From: Candidatus Desulforudis audaxviator MP104C
Lineage (GTDB): Bacteria; Bacillota; Desulfotomaculia; Desulfotomaculales; Desulforudaceae
NCBI RefSeq assembly: GCF_000018425.1
Contig: NC_010424.1
Span: forward strand, 2,186,501 to 2,250,500
DNA length: 64,000 bases
Direction of reading: 5' to 3'
This document shows, piece by piece, positions 1 to 8,587 of this stretch (position 1 is the stretch's first letter; the number at the start of each line of letters is the position of its first letter). A model generated the notes under the pieces. That model was given only the letters and a program-made list of their open reading frames with translations. It was not told where the DNA came from and ran no database searches. A program made the translations under genes and the position numbers.

Positions 1-723
1 CTGTTCCAGGACCACCGCATAGAGTTCTTCTTCGGTGTTGAAGGTGTTCCGGTAGTGTCCCGGGGGCCGGTCCACGCCCGGCATGCCCGGCAGCCCCACG
101 TATTTTTCCGGCGCCACCAGTTCAACTCCCCGCTTCTCCGGGTCATAAATGGTCAGCGGCTCACGCATCTTGGCCTGGTAGCCGTCCGCCAGCACGAACA
201 CCGGAAAGCGGTGGCGCCACGCCGTGTTGAAGGCCTTGATGGTGTAATCGTAAAGCTCCTGGAGGCCGGCCGTGGAATAGACCACCCGGAAACCCTCACC
301 GTTGCCGCCGAAGGTGGTCAGAGTGACCTCCTGCTGGGAGTAGATCACCGTAGCCGTGGAAGGGCCGCCGCGCTGCATCACCACCACCACGATGGGCAGC
401 CGCATCATCTCGGCCATGGACACGGGTTCCTGCATCAGCACGTTGCCGGGGCCGGCCGTGGCTGTGAAACACTTTTTCCCCGCGAGCACCCCGCCGATGG
501 TCGCAAAACCGGCGGAAAGCTCGTCCTCCGTCTGGAGAAAAGTCTTGCCGTGCTTGGGCGCCAACCGCGTCCAGTAGTGCATCACCTCGTTCTGCGGCGT
601 GATCGGGTAACCGTACATTACGTCGGCGCGCGCGGCGATCGCCGCCCAGGCCACCACTTCGTTCCCGGTCATAAAAACCCGTTTCTCTTCCGTCACCGGA
701 GCGCCGGACACCGTTTCCACCAC
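1..723 (-). CDS. 2-oxoacid:ferredoxin oxidoreductase, alpha subunit (3' end outside window)
   Basis: Reading the minus strand from a GTG at 723 gives 241 codons with no stop before the window edge. Product: alpha chain of a thiamine-diphosphate 2-oxoacid:ferredoxin oxidoreductase, cytoplasmic, which oxidatively decarboxylates a 2-oxoacid to acyl-CoA and reduces ferredoxin. Visible family signatures are MTGNEVVAWAAIAA, GYPITPQNEV, TAGPGNVLMQEPVSMAEM and QRGGPSTATVIYSQQE in the N-terminal pyruvate-flavodoxin/ferredoxin oxidoreductase domain. The start is supported by a GGAG about 10 bases upstream; an in-frame ATG at 672 is an alternative but would remove family sequence. It follows the P-loop gene by 20 bases, so the two are probably cotranscribed. 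Substrate (pyruvate, 2-oxoglutarate or branched-chain 2-oxoacid) cannot be decided from this part. Confidence 0.9.
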   Translation of the reverse strand, partial: MVETVSGAPVTEEKRVFMTGNEVVAWAAIAARADVMYGYPITPQNEVMHYWTRLAPKHGKTFLQTEDELSAGFATIGGVLAGKKCFTATAGPGNVLMQEPVSMAEMMRLPIVVVVMQRGGPSTATVIYSQQEVTLTTFGGNGEGFRVVYSTAGLQELYDYTIKAFNTAWRHRFPVFVLADGYQAKMREPLTIYDPEKRGVELVAPEKYVGLPGMPGVDRPPGHYRNTFNTEEELYAVVLEQ

Positions 724-743
724 CCCCCGATTGTCTCCAACTG

Positions 744-1412
744 CTACCAGAAGGCGCGGGGCATGAACCGCCGCAGCGGGCGTACCGGATGGCCAGCCGC
801 ATCGCGGGGGCCGATTTGGGCCGCCACCGCCGCCGGCGCCGTGGTGGCGGCCACCGGGATACCCAGAATACGCCCGGCCTCCGCCACCAAGGCCGCCCCC
901 GCCTGAACCACCGCCGCCGTGGTTTCGGATCCGAGGTGCGTGTTGTTGATCAGCGCGTGTACCGAGCCAAGAGCCCGTACGTGGGCGGCGATGTCTTCCA
1001 CCGTCGCGGTCAGGGGCCGGCTGGCGTTAATTACGGCCAGAACGGTAAATGATGGTTCTTGTTCCGCCCCCTCCACCAGGTTCAGGATCCTGGCCCCCCC
1101 GACACCGTAACCGACATCGAAAATCACGTGCCCCGGACGGCGCAACACCCACCGGGCCTCGGCCTTGAGGGTGCCCCCGGCCTCCCCGAGGCCCAGCGTC
1201 CGGCGCGTTTCCCAGGCGACCACGTGAATTCCGGCGGCCGCAAGCTCCTCTTGAAGCGGACGGAGGGTGTAACAGGGTTCCACGGTGTCCAGGTCGACCA
1301 GGGTCACCGGTTCCCCTTCCCGAGCCAGTTCCAGGGCCCGGTTCACCGCCACCTCGCTCTTACCGCCGGCGTATTCGCCTACATAGGCCTCCACGATGCG
1401 GATGCGCCTCAC
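744..1412 (-). CDS. Uncharacterised P-loop NTP-binding protein
   Basis: About 222 residues from a GTG at 1412. A Walker A motif, GEYAGGKS, sits at residues 12-19 after a beta strand (RIRIVEAYV), and a possible Walker B-like strand reads VIFDVGYGVGG near residue 105. The arrangement resembles deviant ParA/MinD or CobQ-type P-loop proteins, but no specific family was recognised. A longer frame opens with ATG at 1484, but an intrinsic terminator (1422-1455) lies between that ATG and the GTG, so the short form is preferred. It lies between the transketolase pair and the 2-oxoacid oxidoreductase alpha subunit and is 20 bases from the latter, suggesting a role linked to that enzyme. Function unknown. 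Confidence 0.75.
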   Translation of the reverse strand: MRRIRIVEAYVGEYAGGKSEVAVNRALELAREGEPVTLVDLDTVEPCYTLRPLQEELAAAGIHVVAWETRRTLGLGEAGGTLKAEARWVLRRPGHVIFDVGYGVGGARILNLVEGAEQEPSFTVLAVINASRPLTATVEDIAAHVRALGSVHALINNTHLGSETTAAVVQAGAALVAEAGRILGIPVAATTAPAAVAAQIGPRDAAGHPVRPLRRFMPRAFW

Positions 1413-1421
1413 CTCAAAGCC

Positions 1422-1455
1422 CCAAAAAGCAGCCGGGGAAACAAGGCTCCCCGGC
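1422..1455 (-). terminator. Intrinsic terminator after the transketolase pair
   Basis: On the minus strand GCCGGGG and CCCCGGC form a 7-bp stem with a 10-base loop (1432-1455), followed by TGCTTTTTGGG. It lies 73 bases after the transketolase C-terminal gene and just before the GTG start of the P-loop gene. Confidence 0.7.
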
Positions 1456-1527
1456 ATAGAATCCCACGATATCTGCTTTCTCATCCGGTCTATGAGGCGG
1501 AGTCTTTCAACGGTCCACTGAGAACCG

Positions 1528-2454
1528 TTAGAACAGTTTTTGGACCGCGTTCACGATATCGTCCGGCGTCAGGCCGTATTTCCGCAGCAACTCCTCCGGC
1601 TTGCCTGATTCGCCGAAGACGTCCTGCAGGCCGACCCGGAGCATGGGCACCGGGTAGTGCTCGGCCAGAGTCTCGGCGACGGCGCTGCCGAGCCCGCCGA
1701 TGATGCTGTGCTCCTCGGCGGTGACGATAATCCCGGTGCGCTGCGCGGCGTCCACGATCGCCTGAACATCCAGCGGCTTGATGGTGTGGATGTTCAGCAC
1801 GCTTACCTCGATCCCCTCGGCGGCCAACAGATCGGCCGCCTCCAGCGCTTGGCCGACCATGTAACCGCAGGCAATGATGGTGGCGTCCAGCCCCTGGCGC
1901 AGTGTCACCGCCTGACCCGGTACAAACTTGAAATCGTCCCCGTGCAGGACCGGCACCCCGGCCCGGCCCAGGCGGATGTATACCGGACCATCGGTTTCCA
2001 CGGCGGCGCGCACCGCCCCCGCCGTCTCCACGGCGTCAGCCGGCACAAAAACGGTCATGTTCGGGAGCACCCGCATCAGCGCGATGTCCTCCACCGACTG
2101 GTGGGAAGCACCGTCTTCCCCGACGGTGATCCCGGCGTGGCTGGCGGCGATTTTCACGTTCAGCCGCGGGTACGCCACGCTTTGCCTGATCTGGTCGAAG
2201 GCTCGGCCGCCGGCGAAAACGGCGAAGGTGCTGCAGAAAGGAATTTTGCCGGCGGCGGCCAGTCCGGCGGCCGTGCCGATCATGTTCGCCTCCGCCACGC
2301 CAAGGTCAAAAAATCGGTGGGGAAACCGTTTCTTGAATTCAATGGTCTTGGTGGACTTGGCCAGGTCGGCATCCAGCACCACAATGTCCGGATTCTCCGC
2401 GCCCAACTCCACCAGCACTTTGCCGTATGCCTCCCGGGTCGCAATCTTCTGCAT
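1528..2454 (-). CDS. Transketolase, C-terminal subunit
   Basis: 308 residues covering the pyrimidine-binding and C-terminal domains of transketolase (MQKIATREAYGKVLVELG at the start, then TAAGLAAAGKIPFCSTFA, ASHAGITVGEDGASHQ and a C-terminal domain with TAEEHSIIGGLGSAVAE). The histidine-containing GEDGASHQ region binds the substrate phosphate and cofactor pyrimidine in this family. In many Firmicutes and archaea transketolase is split into two genes; the partner lies upstream with a 155-base gap. Together they interconvert sugar phosphates in the non-oxidative pentose phosphate pathway. ATG start, terminator downstream at 1422-1455. Confidence 0.93.
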   Translation of the reverse strand: MQKIATREAYGKVLVELGAENPDIVVLDADLAKSTKTIEFKKRFPHRFFDLGVAEANMIGTAAGLAAAGKIPFCSTFAVFAGGRAFDQIRQSVAYPRLNVKIAASHAGITVGEDGASHQSVEDIALMRVLPNMTVFVPADAVETAGAVRAAVETDGPVYIRLGRAGVPVLHGDDFKFVPGQAVTLRQGLDATIIACGYMVGQALEAADLLAAEGIEVSVLNIHTIKPLDVQAIVDAAQRTGIIVTAEEHSIIGGLGSAVAETLAEHYPVPMLRVGLQDVFGESGKPEELLRKYGLTPDDIVNAVQKLF

Positions 2455-2609
2455 CTGCCAAACCTCTCACTTCTCCAAGATGAGGATTCCCCGATAATGC
2501 CTTTCCAACCGACTTGAACCGGCCGCCGCAGATCAGATTACGGCCGGCTGAGTTCTCTGTATTCCGGTCGCCGCCCGCTGATACCGGTGATTCCTTTCCG
2601 ACCAAATGG

Positions 2610-3425
2610 TCATGCCAGTTCCTCCAGAGCCCGGGTGACTTGATCCCCCTTGGGGGCCACCCCGTGCCAGTCTACCCCGTGTTCCATGAAAGACACACCC
2701 TTACCCTTGACGGTCCGGGCCACGATGGCCGTCGGCCGGCCCTTGGTCGACCGCGCCTTCTCCAGCGCCACCAGTATCTGCCTGAAGTCGTGGCCGTCAA
2801 TCTCGAGCACGTGCCAGCCGAAAGCCCGCCATTTGTCGGGTATCGGTTCGGGTGACATCACCTCACTGACGGGCCCATCGATCTGGAGCCCATTGAAGTC
2901 CACAATCGCCGTCAGGCTTTCCAACGCGTAGTGCGCGGCGGCCATAGCCGCCTCCCAGATTTGTCCCTCCTGGCATTCACCGTCACCCAGAAGGGCGTAC
3001 ACCCGGTAATCCCGCCCATCCAACCGGGCGGCCAGCGCCATGCCGTTCGCGGCCGACAGCCCTTGTCCCAGGGAACCGGTCGACATTTCGACCCCCGGAA
3101 GCTTGCGCATGTCCGGGTGACCCTGCAGCCGGCTGCCCAGTTTGCGCAGGGTGGCCAGTTCCTCCACCGGAAAGTAGCCCCGTTCGGCCAGGGCCGCATA
3201 CAGCACCGGAGCGGCGTGACCCTTCGAGAGAACGAACCGGTCCCGGTCCGGCCAGTCGGGCCGGGCCGGATCGAGGCGCATCTCCTTGAAGTACAGGGCG
3301 GTAACGATGTCGGCGGCGGAAAGCGAACCGCCCGGGTGGCCTGATCCGGCCTCCGCAAGCATCCGGATGATGTGTCTCCGGATTTCCCTGGCTTTTTCCG
3401 TAAGCTCAGCAACGACCCTTTCCAT
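2610..3425 (-). CDS. Transketolase, N-terminal (thiamine diphosphate-binding) subunit
   Basis: 271 residues matching the N-terminal half of transketolase. Visible motifs are GSGHPGGSLSAADIV near residue 28, SKGHAAPVLYAAL near 69, STGSLGQGLSAANGMA near 115 and the thiamine diphosphate/Mg motif GDGECQEGQIWEAA near 147, followed by the partner Asn in DFNGLQIDG. It precedes the C-terminal subunit and the pair should form one functional heterotetramer. The 155-base gap between them holds only a weak GC hairpin around 2519-2547, so the pair is probably one transcription unit. The gene ends LEELA-TGA. Confidence 0.93.
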   Translation of the reverse strand: MERVVAELTEKAREIRRHIIRMLAEAGSGHPGGSLSAADIVTALYFKEMRLDPARPDWPDRDRFVLSKGHAAPVLYAALAERGYFPVEELATLRKLGSRLQGHPDMRKLPGVEMSTGSLGQGLSAANGMALAARLDGRDYRVYALLGDGECQEGQIWEAAMAAAHYALESLTAIVDFNGLQIDGPVSEVMSPEPIPDKWRAFGWHVLEIDGHDFRQILVALEKARSTKGRPTAIVARTVKGKGVSFMEHGVDWHGVAPKGDQVTRALEELA

Positions 3426-3580
3426 ATGTGTTCAGCTCTACCCCCCGGAGAGTTTCGGCCCGAAAACGGTTGCCGGTACGGATATCCTGTCCGGCACTTC
3501 CAGGCCTATCCCGTAGGTATTCCTTTCACTCGACACTAATTCCTGCATACCGACAACGAAAACCGGAAACTACGCCCAAA

Positions 3581-3604
3581 CGAAAAAGGCGGGTATCCCC
3601 CGCC
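3581..3604 (-). terminator. Intrinsic terminator after prfB
   Basis: On the minus strand GGCGGG and CCCGCC form a short stem around GGATA and run into TTTTTCG. It is 55 bases past the prfB stop and ends the secA-prfB unit. The rest of 3426-3658 shows no further feature. Confidence 0.8.
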
Positions 3605-3658
3605 CGGCCAGGTGGTCCACCGTTTCACCCGGCCCTTTGTTCCGCGCCGGCCTTCTCC

Positions 3659-4766
3659 TTATTCTTTTAGTCTGGCCTTCCAGACCAGGTAGGCCTGGAT
3701 GAATTCGTCGATCTCGCCGTCCATCACCGCGTCCACGTTTCCCTTTTCAAATTTGGTCCGGTGATCCTTCACCATCGAATACGGGTGGAACACGTAGGAC
3801 CTGATCTGGCTGCCCCAGGCGATGTCGGGCTGCTCACCCCGCAGGGCAGCGATCTCCTCTTCCCGGCGCCGCAGTTCCAGGTCCAGAAGCCTCGCCTTCA
3901 AGAGCTTCATCGCGGCGTTCCGGTTGGCGATCTGGGACCGCTCGTTCTGACAGGAGACCACAATCCCGGTCGGCAGGTGCGTGATCCGGACCGCCGAGTC
4001 CGTCTTGTTCACGTGCTGCCCGCCGGCCCCCCCGGAACGGTAGGTGTCGATCCTCAGGTCCTCGGGATTGATGTCGATTGCGGTGTTCTCCGCGACCTCC
4101 GGCAGGACGTCCAATGAGGCAAACGAGGTGTGCCGGCGTCCCCCGGCGTCGAAGGGCGAGATGCGCACCAGGCGGTGCACGCCCTTTTCGGCCCGCAGGT
4201 AGCCGTAGGCCATCGGCCCCGACACCAGGAAGGTCACATTTTTCAGTCCGGCTTCGTCGTCCGGCAGGATATCAAGCACCTCGACGGCATAGCCCCGTTT
4301 CTCGGCCCAACGCAGGTACATCCGAAAAAGCATCTCCACCCAGTCTTGCGCCTCGAGCCCCCCGGCTCCGGCGTGCAGGCTCAAGATGGCGTTTGCCTCG
4401 TCGTAGGGTCCGGAAAGCAGCAACTCCAGCTCGAGCGCGGCCACCCTCCGGCCCAGTTCCGCCAGGGACCGCTCCACTTCCCGGGCGGTGTCGGGATCCT
4501 CGATCTCCTCCCCCAGCTCCAGCAGCACGGCCGCGTCCTCAAAGTCCCGGCGCAGGGTGTCGAAGACTTCCACCTGCTGCCGCAGCCCGGCCAGGCGCCG
4601 GGTGACTTCCTGGGCGCGCTCCTGTTGCTGCCAGAAGTCCGGGGTCTCCATCTGTTTCTCCAGGGCGGCTATCTCCGCGTTCTTCCCGGCCAGGTCAAAG
4701 AGAGTATTCCAGGTCGGTGATCCGCCGCCGCAACTCTTCCGCGATCTTGTTCAGTTCAGCGTACAT
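3659..4766 (-). CDS. prfB: Peptide chain release factor 2, with programmed +1 frameshift
   Basis: RF2 recognises UGA and UAA in the ribosomal A site and triggers peptide release. Translation starts at ATG 4766 behind a strong GAGGGGG site, runs 23 codons (MYAELNKIAEEL...) to CTT-TGA-C, and continues in the +1 frame as DLAGKNAEIAALEKQMETPDF to give about 368 residues, the usual RF2 length. The codon-recognition tripeptide SPF (about residues 203-205) and the catalytic GGQ (about 248-250, in GGAGGQHVNKTDSAVRI) are intact. The gene is downstream of secA on the same strand, separated by 177 bases, and closed by a terminator. The short unshifted frame alone would be non-functional. Regulation is autogenous: low RF2 favours the shift. 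Confidence 0.95.
4694..4700 (-). promoter_or_regulatory. prfB programmed +1 frameshift site CTT-TGA-C
   Basis: The slippery CTTTGAC heptamer places the in-frame TGA as codon 24. The following frame encodes conserved RF2 sequence, so the shift is required. The internal Shine-Dalgarno-like stimulator seen in E. coli (AGGGGG three bases before CTT) is not visible; the bases there read GGAATACTCT. Confidence 0.92.
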
Positions 4767-4943
4767 ACAGTCAATCCCCCTCAAGCCACAAAACAAGCTC
4801 ACCAACATTTGCCTGGCCTAACCCTTTGTTCTTCAACAGGTTTCCCGGTACTTGGACCGGTACATAACTTTCCTGAAGGTGCACCATCGTACCGACTCTA
4901 TGCCGGTTTCCGGCCTCTCCTCCCACTTCTCACCTCTCACCTC

Positions 4944-7655
4944 TCATCCCGCCGCCTGCTCGTCTTTGGCGGCGCAGCACTTTTTGTACTTCTTGCCGCT
5001 CCCGCACGGGCAGGGGCTGTTGCGGCCCACCTTCTTGTCACGCCGCACCGGCTGCTTTACTCCATCGCCGCCGGCGGCATAAAGGTTCTCTTTGACCTGC
5101 CGCCGTTCCGCCTGCTGCGGCGGCACCACGCGGACCCGGAACAGTTTCTTGACCGTCTCCTCCTGGATGCTCGCGATCATGTTCTGGAACATGTCAAAAC
5201 TCTCAAACTTGTATTCCACCAGCGGGTCTTTTTGGCCGTACGCCCGCAAGCCCACGCCCTCCCGGAGCTGGTCCATGGCGTCCAGGTGGTCCATCCACTT
5301 CTCGTCCACGATACGCAGCATCAGGACCCGCTCAATCTCCCGCATGGTTTCCGCGCCTAGTTCGGCCTCCCGGGCTGCGTAAGCCTGTTCCATCTCGTTC
5401 AGGAACAGCCGCCGCAAATCCTCCCGGCGGAAGTCGTCGCGTTTCTTGCCCAGACGCTCTTCCAGGTCCTCCACGGTCCATTTTTCTCCGGGCAGGATCT
5501 GGGTCATGTACTCGGACAGGCCTTCGTAGTTCCATTCCTCCGGGTAGACCCCTTCCGGTGCGAAGGCGGTCACGGCCTGACCGGCCACTTCTTCCATCAT
5601 CTGTCGCACCACCGGCCTCAGGTCCTCCCCGCACAGCACCTGGCGGCGCTGCCGGTAAATCAGCTCCCGCTGCTGGTTGATCACGTCGTCGTAGTTCAGC
5701 ACATGCTTGCGGATGCTGAAGTTGCGGTTCTCCACCCGCCGCTGGGCCGTTTCCAGGGACTTTGAAATCAGCGGATGCTCCAGGGGAGCATCCTCGTCCA
5801 TCTTCAGCCGGTCCATCAGCCCGGCGATATTATCGCCCCCGAACAGGCGCAACAGGTCATCGTTCAACGCCACAAAGAACTGGGTCGCTCCCGGGTCGCC
5901 CTGGCGGCCGCAGCGGCCCCGCAGCTGGTTGTCAATCCGGCGGGCTTCATGGCGTTCGGTACCGATGATGAAAAGGCCGCCCAGCGCGACCACCCGGTCG
6001 TGCTCGGCATCGGTCTCTTTTTTGAACTCGGCGTACAGTTCCCGGTAGACCCGCCGGGCCTCGGCCACCTCTTCCGTGCAGGGGCCGTACTCAGCCGCCT
6101 CGGCGATCACCTCCGGCGGGTAGTCCCGCCGGCGCATCTCCTGCAGGGCCAGGAACGACGGGTTGCCTCCCAGCATGATGTCCGTGCCGCGGCCGGCCAT
6201 GTTGGTGGCGATGGTCACCGCCCCGATCCGGCCGGCCTGGGCCACGATCTCCGCCTCTTTCTCGTGATATTTCGCGTTCAGGACCTGGTGCGGTATCCCC
6301 CGCCTGGTCAGCATCCGGCTCAAGACTTCCGACTTCTCAATCGAGATGGTGCCCACCAGCACCGGCTGCCCGGTGGCGTGTCGGGCGGCGATCTCTTCGA
6401 CCACCGCACGGAACTTACCCTCCTCGGTCTTGAAGACGGCGTCGGGTAGGTCTTCCCGGATCATAGGCTTGTGGGTCGGAACGACCACCACGTCCAGCCC
6501 GTATATCTTCTTGAATTCCTCGGCTTCGGTGTCCGCGGTGCCGGTCATGCCGGCCAGCTTCTCGTACATCCGGAAGTAGTTCTGGAAGGTAATCGTGGCC
6601 AGGGTCTGCGACTCCCGCTCGATTTTCACGCCCTCCTTGGCCTCGATCGCCTGGTGCAGGCCGTCGGAATAGCGGCGGCCGAACATCAGCCGGCCGGTGA
6701 ACTCGTCCACGATGATCACCTGACCGTCCTTCACCACGTAGTCGCGGTCCCTCTTCATCAGGGCGTGCGCCTTGAGCGCCTGGTTCAGGTGGTGCAGGAC
6801 CTCTTCGTGTTCCGGGTCGGACAGGTTGTCGATGTTAAGCAATTCCTCGCAGCGAGCGAAGCCTTCCTCGGTCAGGCTGACCGTGCGCGCCTTCTCGTCC
6901 ACCGCGAAGTGGGTCTCGGCTTTCAGCTTCGGCACCAGCCGGGCCATGGTGTAGTAGGTGTCGGTCGGCTTGCCCGACTGACCCGAGATGATGAGCGGCG
7001 TGCGCGCCTCGTCGATCAGAATGCTGTCCACCTCGTCCACGATGGCGTAGTAAAGATCGCGCTGCACCAAGTCCCGGGGATACATGGCCATGTTGTCCCG
7101 CAGGTAGTCGAAACCGAACTCGTTGTTGGTGCCGTAGATCACGTCCGCCGCGTACGACGCCTGGCGCTGCCGTGCGTCGAGCCCGTGCACGATCAGTCCG
7201 GTGGAGAGGCCCAGGAACCGGTAGATGTGGCCCATCCACTCGCTGTCCCGCTTGGCCAAGTAGTCGTTTACGGTTACGATGTGCACCCCCCGCCCCGTCA
7301 GAGCATTGAGGTACGCCGGCAGGGTGGCCACCAGGGTCTTGCCTTCACCGGTCTTCATCTCGGCGATCTTACCCTGGTGCAGCACCACGCCCCCCATGAT
7401 CTGCACGTCGAAGTGCCGCATGTCCAGGACCCGGCGCGAAACCTCCCGGACCACCGCAAAGGCCTCGGGCAAAAGGTCGTCGAGCGGCGCACCGGCCTCC
7501 AGGCGCTCCCGCAAAGCAGGAGTTTTGGCCTGGAGTTCGGCATCCGTGAGTTTCTCGATGCGGGGCTCCAGTTCGTTTACGGCCGTGACCACCCGCTGCA
7601 ACTTTTTCACCTCGCGGGCGTTATCATCCAGGAAATTCTTCAAGAATCCGAGCAA
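4944..7655 (-). CDS. secA: Preprotein translocase ATPase SecA
   Basis: 903 residues, full length. SecA drives post-translational export through SecYEG. Visible: N-terminal [20 protein letters not shown], Walker A MKTGEGKT at residues 100-107, [15 protein letters not shown] near 210, [20 protein letters not shown] in the preprotein-binding part, [16 protein letters not shown] in the second nucleotide-binding domain, and the C-terminal zinc motif [13 protein letters not shown] after a basic linker. ATG or a near-cognate start at 7655 behind a purine-rich stretch. It has its own sigma-A promoter (7732-7760) with a hairpin in the leader, and prfB follows. The presence of several very large exported proteins in the window makes this the relevant export motor. 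Confidence 0.97.
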   Translation of the reverse strand: MLGFLKNFLDDNAREVKKLQRVVTAVNELEPRIEKLTDAELQAKTPALRERLEAGAPLDDLLPEAFAVVREVSRRVLDMRHFDVQIMGGVVLHQGKIAEMKTGEGKTLVATLPAYLNALTGRGVHIVTVNDYLAKRDSEWMGHIYRFLGLSTGLIVHGLDARQRQASYAADVIYGTNNEFGFDYLRDNMAMYPRDLVQRDLYYAIVDEVDSILIDEARTPLIISGQSGKPTDTYYTMARLVPKLKAETHFAVDEKARTVSLTEEGFARCEELLNIDNLSDPEHEEVLHHLNQALKAHALMKRDRDYVVKDGQVIIVDEFTGRLMFGRRYSDGLHQAIEAKEGVKIERESQTLATITFQNYFRMYEKLAGMTGTADTEAEEFKKIYGLDVVVVPTHKPMIREDLPDAVFKTEEGKFRAVVEEIAARHATGQPVLVGTISIEKSEVLSRMLTRRGIPHQVLNAKYHEKEAEIVAQAGRIGAVTIATNMAGRGTDIMLGGNPSFLALQEMRRRDYPPEVIAEAAEYGPCTEEVAEARRVYRELYAEFKKETDAEHDRVVALGGLFIIGTERHEARRIDNQLRGRCGRQGDPGATQFFVALNDDLLRLFGGDNIAGLMDRLKMDEDAPLEHPLISKSLETAQRRVENRNFSIRKHVLNYDDVINQQRELIYRQRRQVLCGEDLRPVVRQMMEEVAGQAVTAFAPEGVYPEEWNYEGLSEYMTQILPGEKWTVEDLEERLGKKRDDFRREDLRRLFLNEMEQAYAAREAELGAETMREIERVLMLRIVDEKWMDHLDAMDQLREGVGLRAYGQKDPLVEYKFESFDMFQNMIASIQEETVKKLFRVRVVPPQQAERRQVKENLYAAGGDGVKQPVRRDKKVGRNSPCPCGSGKKYKKCCAAKDEQAAG

Positions 7656-7694
7656 GGGTGTTAGCCCCCCCTTACATTCCTTCTGAGTTAAATT

Positions 7695-7716
7695 GGAGGA
7701 ACCCGCCGGTTCCTCC
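7695..7716 (-). promoter_or_regulatory. Hairpin in the secA 5' leader
   Basis: A perfect 9-bp stem (GGAGGAACC / GGTTCCTCC) with a 4-base loop lies about 40 bases before the secA start and downstream of its promoter. It is not followed by a T-run, so it does not look like a terminator. It might affect secA translation or message stability. Confidence 0.5.
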
Positions 7717-7731
7717 CTTGCACATCTATTA

Positions 7732-7760
7732 ATTTTAGCATTTCAACTAAAAACTTTCAA
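7732..7760 (-). promoter_or_regulatory. Sigma-A promoter of secA
   Basis: On the minus strand TTGAAA, a 17-base spacer and TAAAAT lie 77-105 bases upstream of the secA start and downstream of the hpf terminator. Confidence 0.7.
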
Positions 7761-7780
7761 GGTCGGCTTACAAATGCTGG

Positions 7781-7813
7781 AAAACGAGCGGGGCCGGTGG
7801 TGTCCGGCCCCGC
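7781..7813 (-). terminator. Intrinsic terminator of hpf
   Basis: A 10-bp perfect stem (GCGGGGCCGG / CCGGCCCCGC) with a 6-base loop, followed on the minus strand by TCGTTTTCC, 33 bases after the hpf stop. Confidence 0.8.
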
Positions 7814-7846
7814 GACTCTGGCGCGTACTATTCCTTCAGGCCTTTC

Positions 7847-8371
7847 TTAACCGAAGTCGGGCTCAATCAGCCCGTAGTGCCCGTCCTTTCTCCGGTAGAT
7901 TACGTTCACCTGCTGATTCTCGGCGTTGGCGAAAACGAAGAAACTGTGACCCAAAAGGTTCATCTGCATCACCGCTTCATCCACCGGCATGGGCTTCAGG
8001 GCAAACCGCTTGGTCCTCACAATGCGGTATTCTTCTTCATCCTCCTGCGTTTCCTGTTCCCTGGTCACCCCGCCCGCACCCGGTCGCCGGTTCAACAGCT
8101 TACCCTTGTACCTTTCCAGTTGTTTTTCCAGTTTCTCGACCACCAGGTCGATGGAGGCGTACATATCCCCGGTCACTTCTTCACCCCGCAGGATCATCCC
8201 GTCAATCGGCACGGTTACTTCCACCCGGTGGGAATCCTTTTCGACCGACAGCGCTACCTGGACCGAACCGAAATGGTGTTCGAACTTGCTAAGCTTTGCC
8301 AGTCTCTTTTCCACATACCCCCGGAGCGCAGGTGTGACCTCGATGTTTTTTCCACGGACGTAAATGCGCAT
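7847..8371 (-). CDS. hpf: Long-form ribosome hibernation promoting factor
   Basis: 174 residues. N-terminal S30AE/YfiA domain (MRIYVRGKNIEVTPALRGYVEKRL, about 1-100), then a linker and a C-terminal dimerisation domain containing VVRTKRFALKPMPVDEAVMQM and NAENQQVNVIYRRKDGHYGLIEP. The long form pairs 70S ribosomes into inactive 100S dimers in stationary phase. The family's usual length is about 180, so this is complete. A sigma-H-type promoter lies 37-65 bases upstream, agreeing with stationary-phase control known for the B. subtilis homologue, and a terminator follows. Monocistronic. Confidence 0.95.
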   Translation of the reverse strand: MRIYVRGKNIEVTPALRGYVEKRLAKLSKFEHHFGSVQVALSVEKDSHRVEVTVPIDGMILRGEEVTGDMYASIDLVVEKLEKQLERYKGKLLNRRPGAGGVTREQETQEDEEEYRIVRTKRFALKPMPVDEAVMQMNLLGHSFFVFANAENQQVNVIYRRKDGHYGLIEPDFG

Positions 8372-8407
8372 CTGTTACAACCCCTTTCGCCTGGAGTTAA
8401 TGTTATA

Positions 8408-8436
8408 TTATTCCCCCGAGGGCAGGGAAATCCTGC
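8408..8436 (-). promoter_or_regulatory. Sigma-H-type promoter of hpf
   Basis: The minus strand shows GCAGGATTT, an 11-base spacer and GGGGAATAA, matching the sigma-H consensus RnAGGAWWW-N11/12-RnnGAATWW at every defined position. It would give a leader of about 30 bases before hpf. Confidence 0.65.
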
Positions 8437-8502
8437 ACTTACCAGCAAAATACAGGATTGTCGAAATCGGGATTTGTAAAACCCTTATTGGGTACAATCT
8501 CT

Positions 8503-8563
8503 TGTGGATACTGTGCATAAACCTGTGTATAAGCCGTTTCTGGGGACCTCTGGTTGTGGATAG
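8503..8563 (+). promoter_or_regulatory. Cluster of four DnaA-box-like 9-mers
   Basis: Four same-orientation sites: TGTGGATAC (8503-8511), TGTGCATAA (8512-8520), TGTGTATAA (8524-8532) and TGTGGATAG (8555-8563). The middle two fit TTATNCACA exactly on the other strand; the outer two differ at one base. They occupy the gap between comF and hpf. The rest of the gap (8372-8587) holds the hpf promoter. Confidence 0.55.
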
Positions 8564-8587
8564 GCGTTGCGGTGTTGTTGGACCTTG

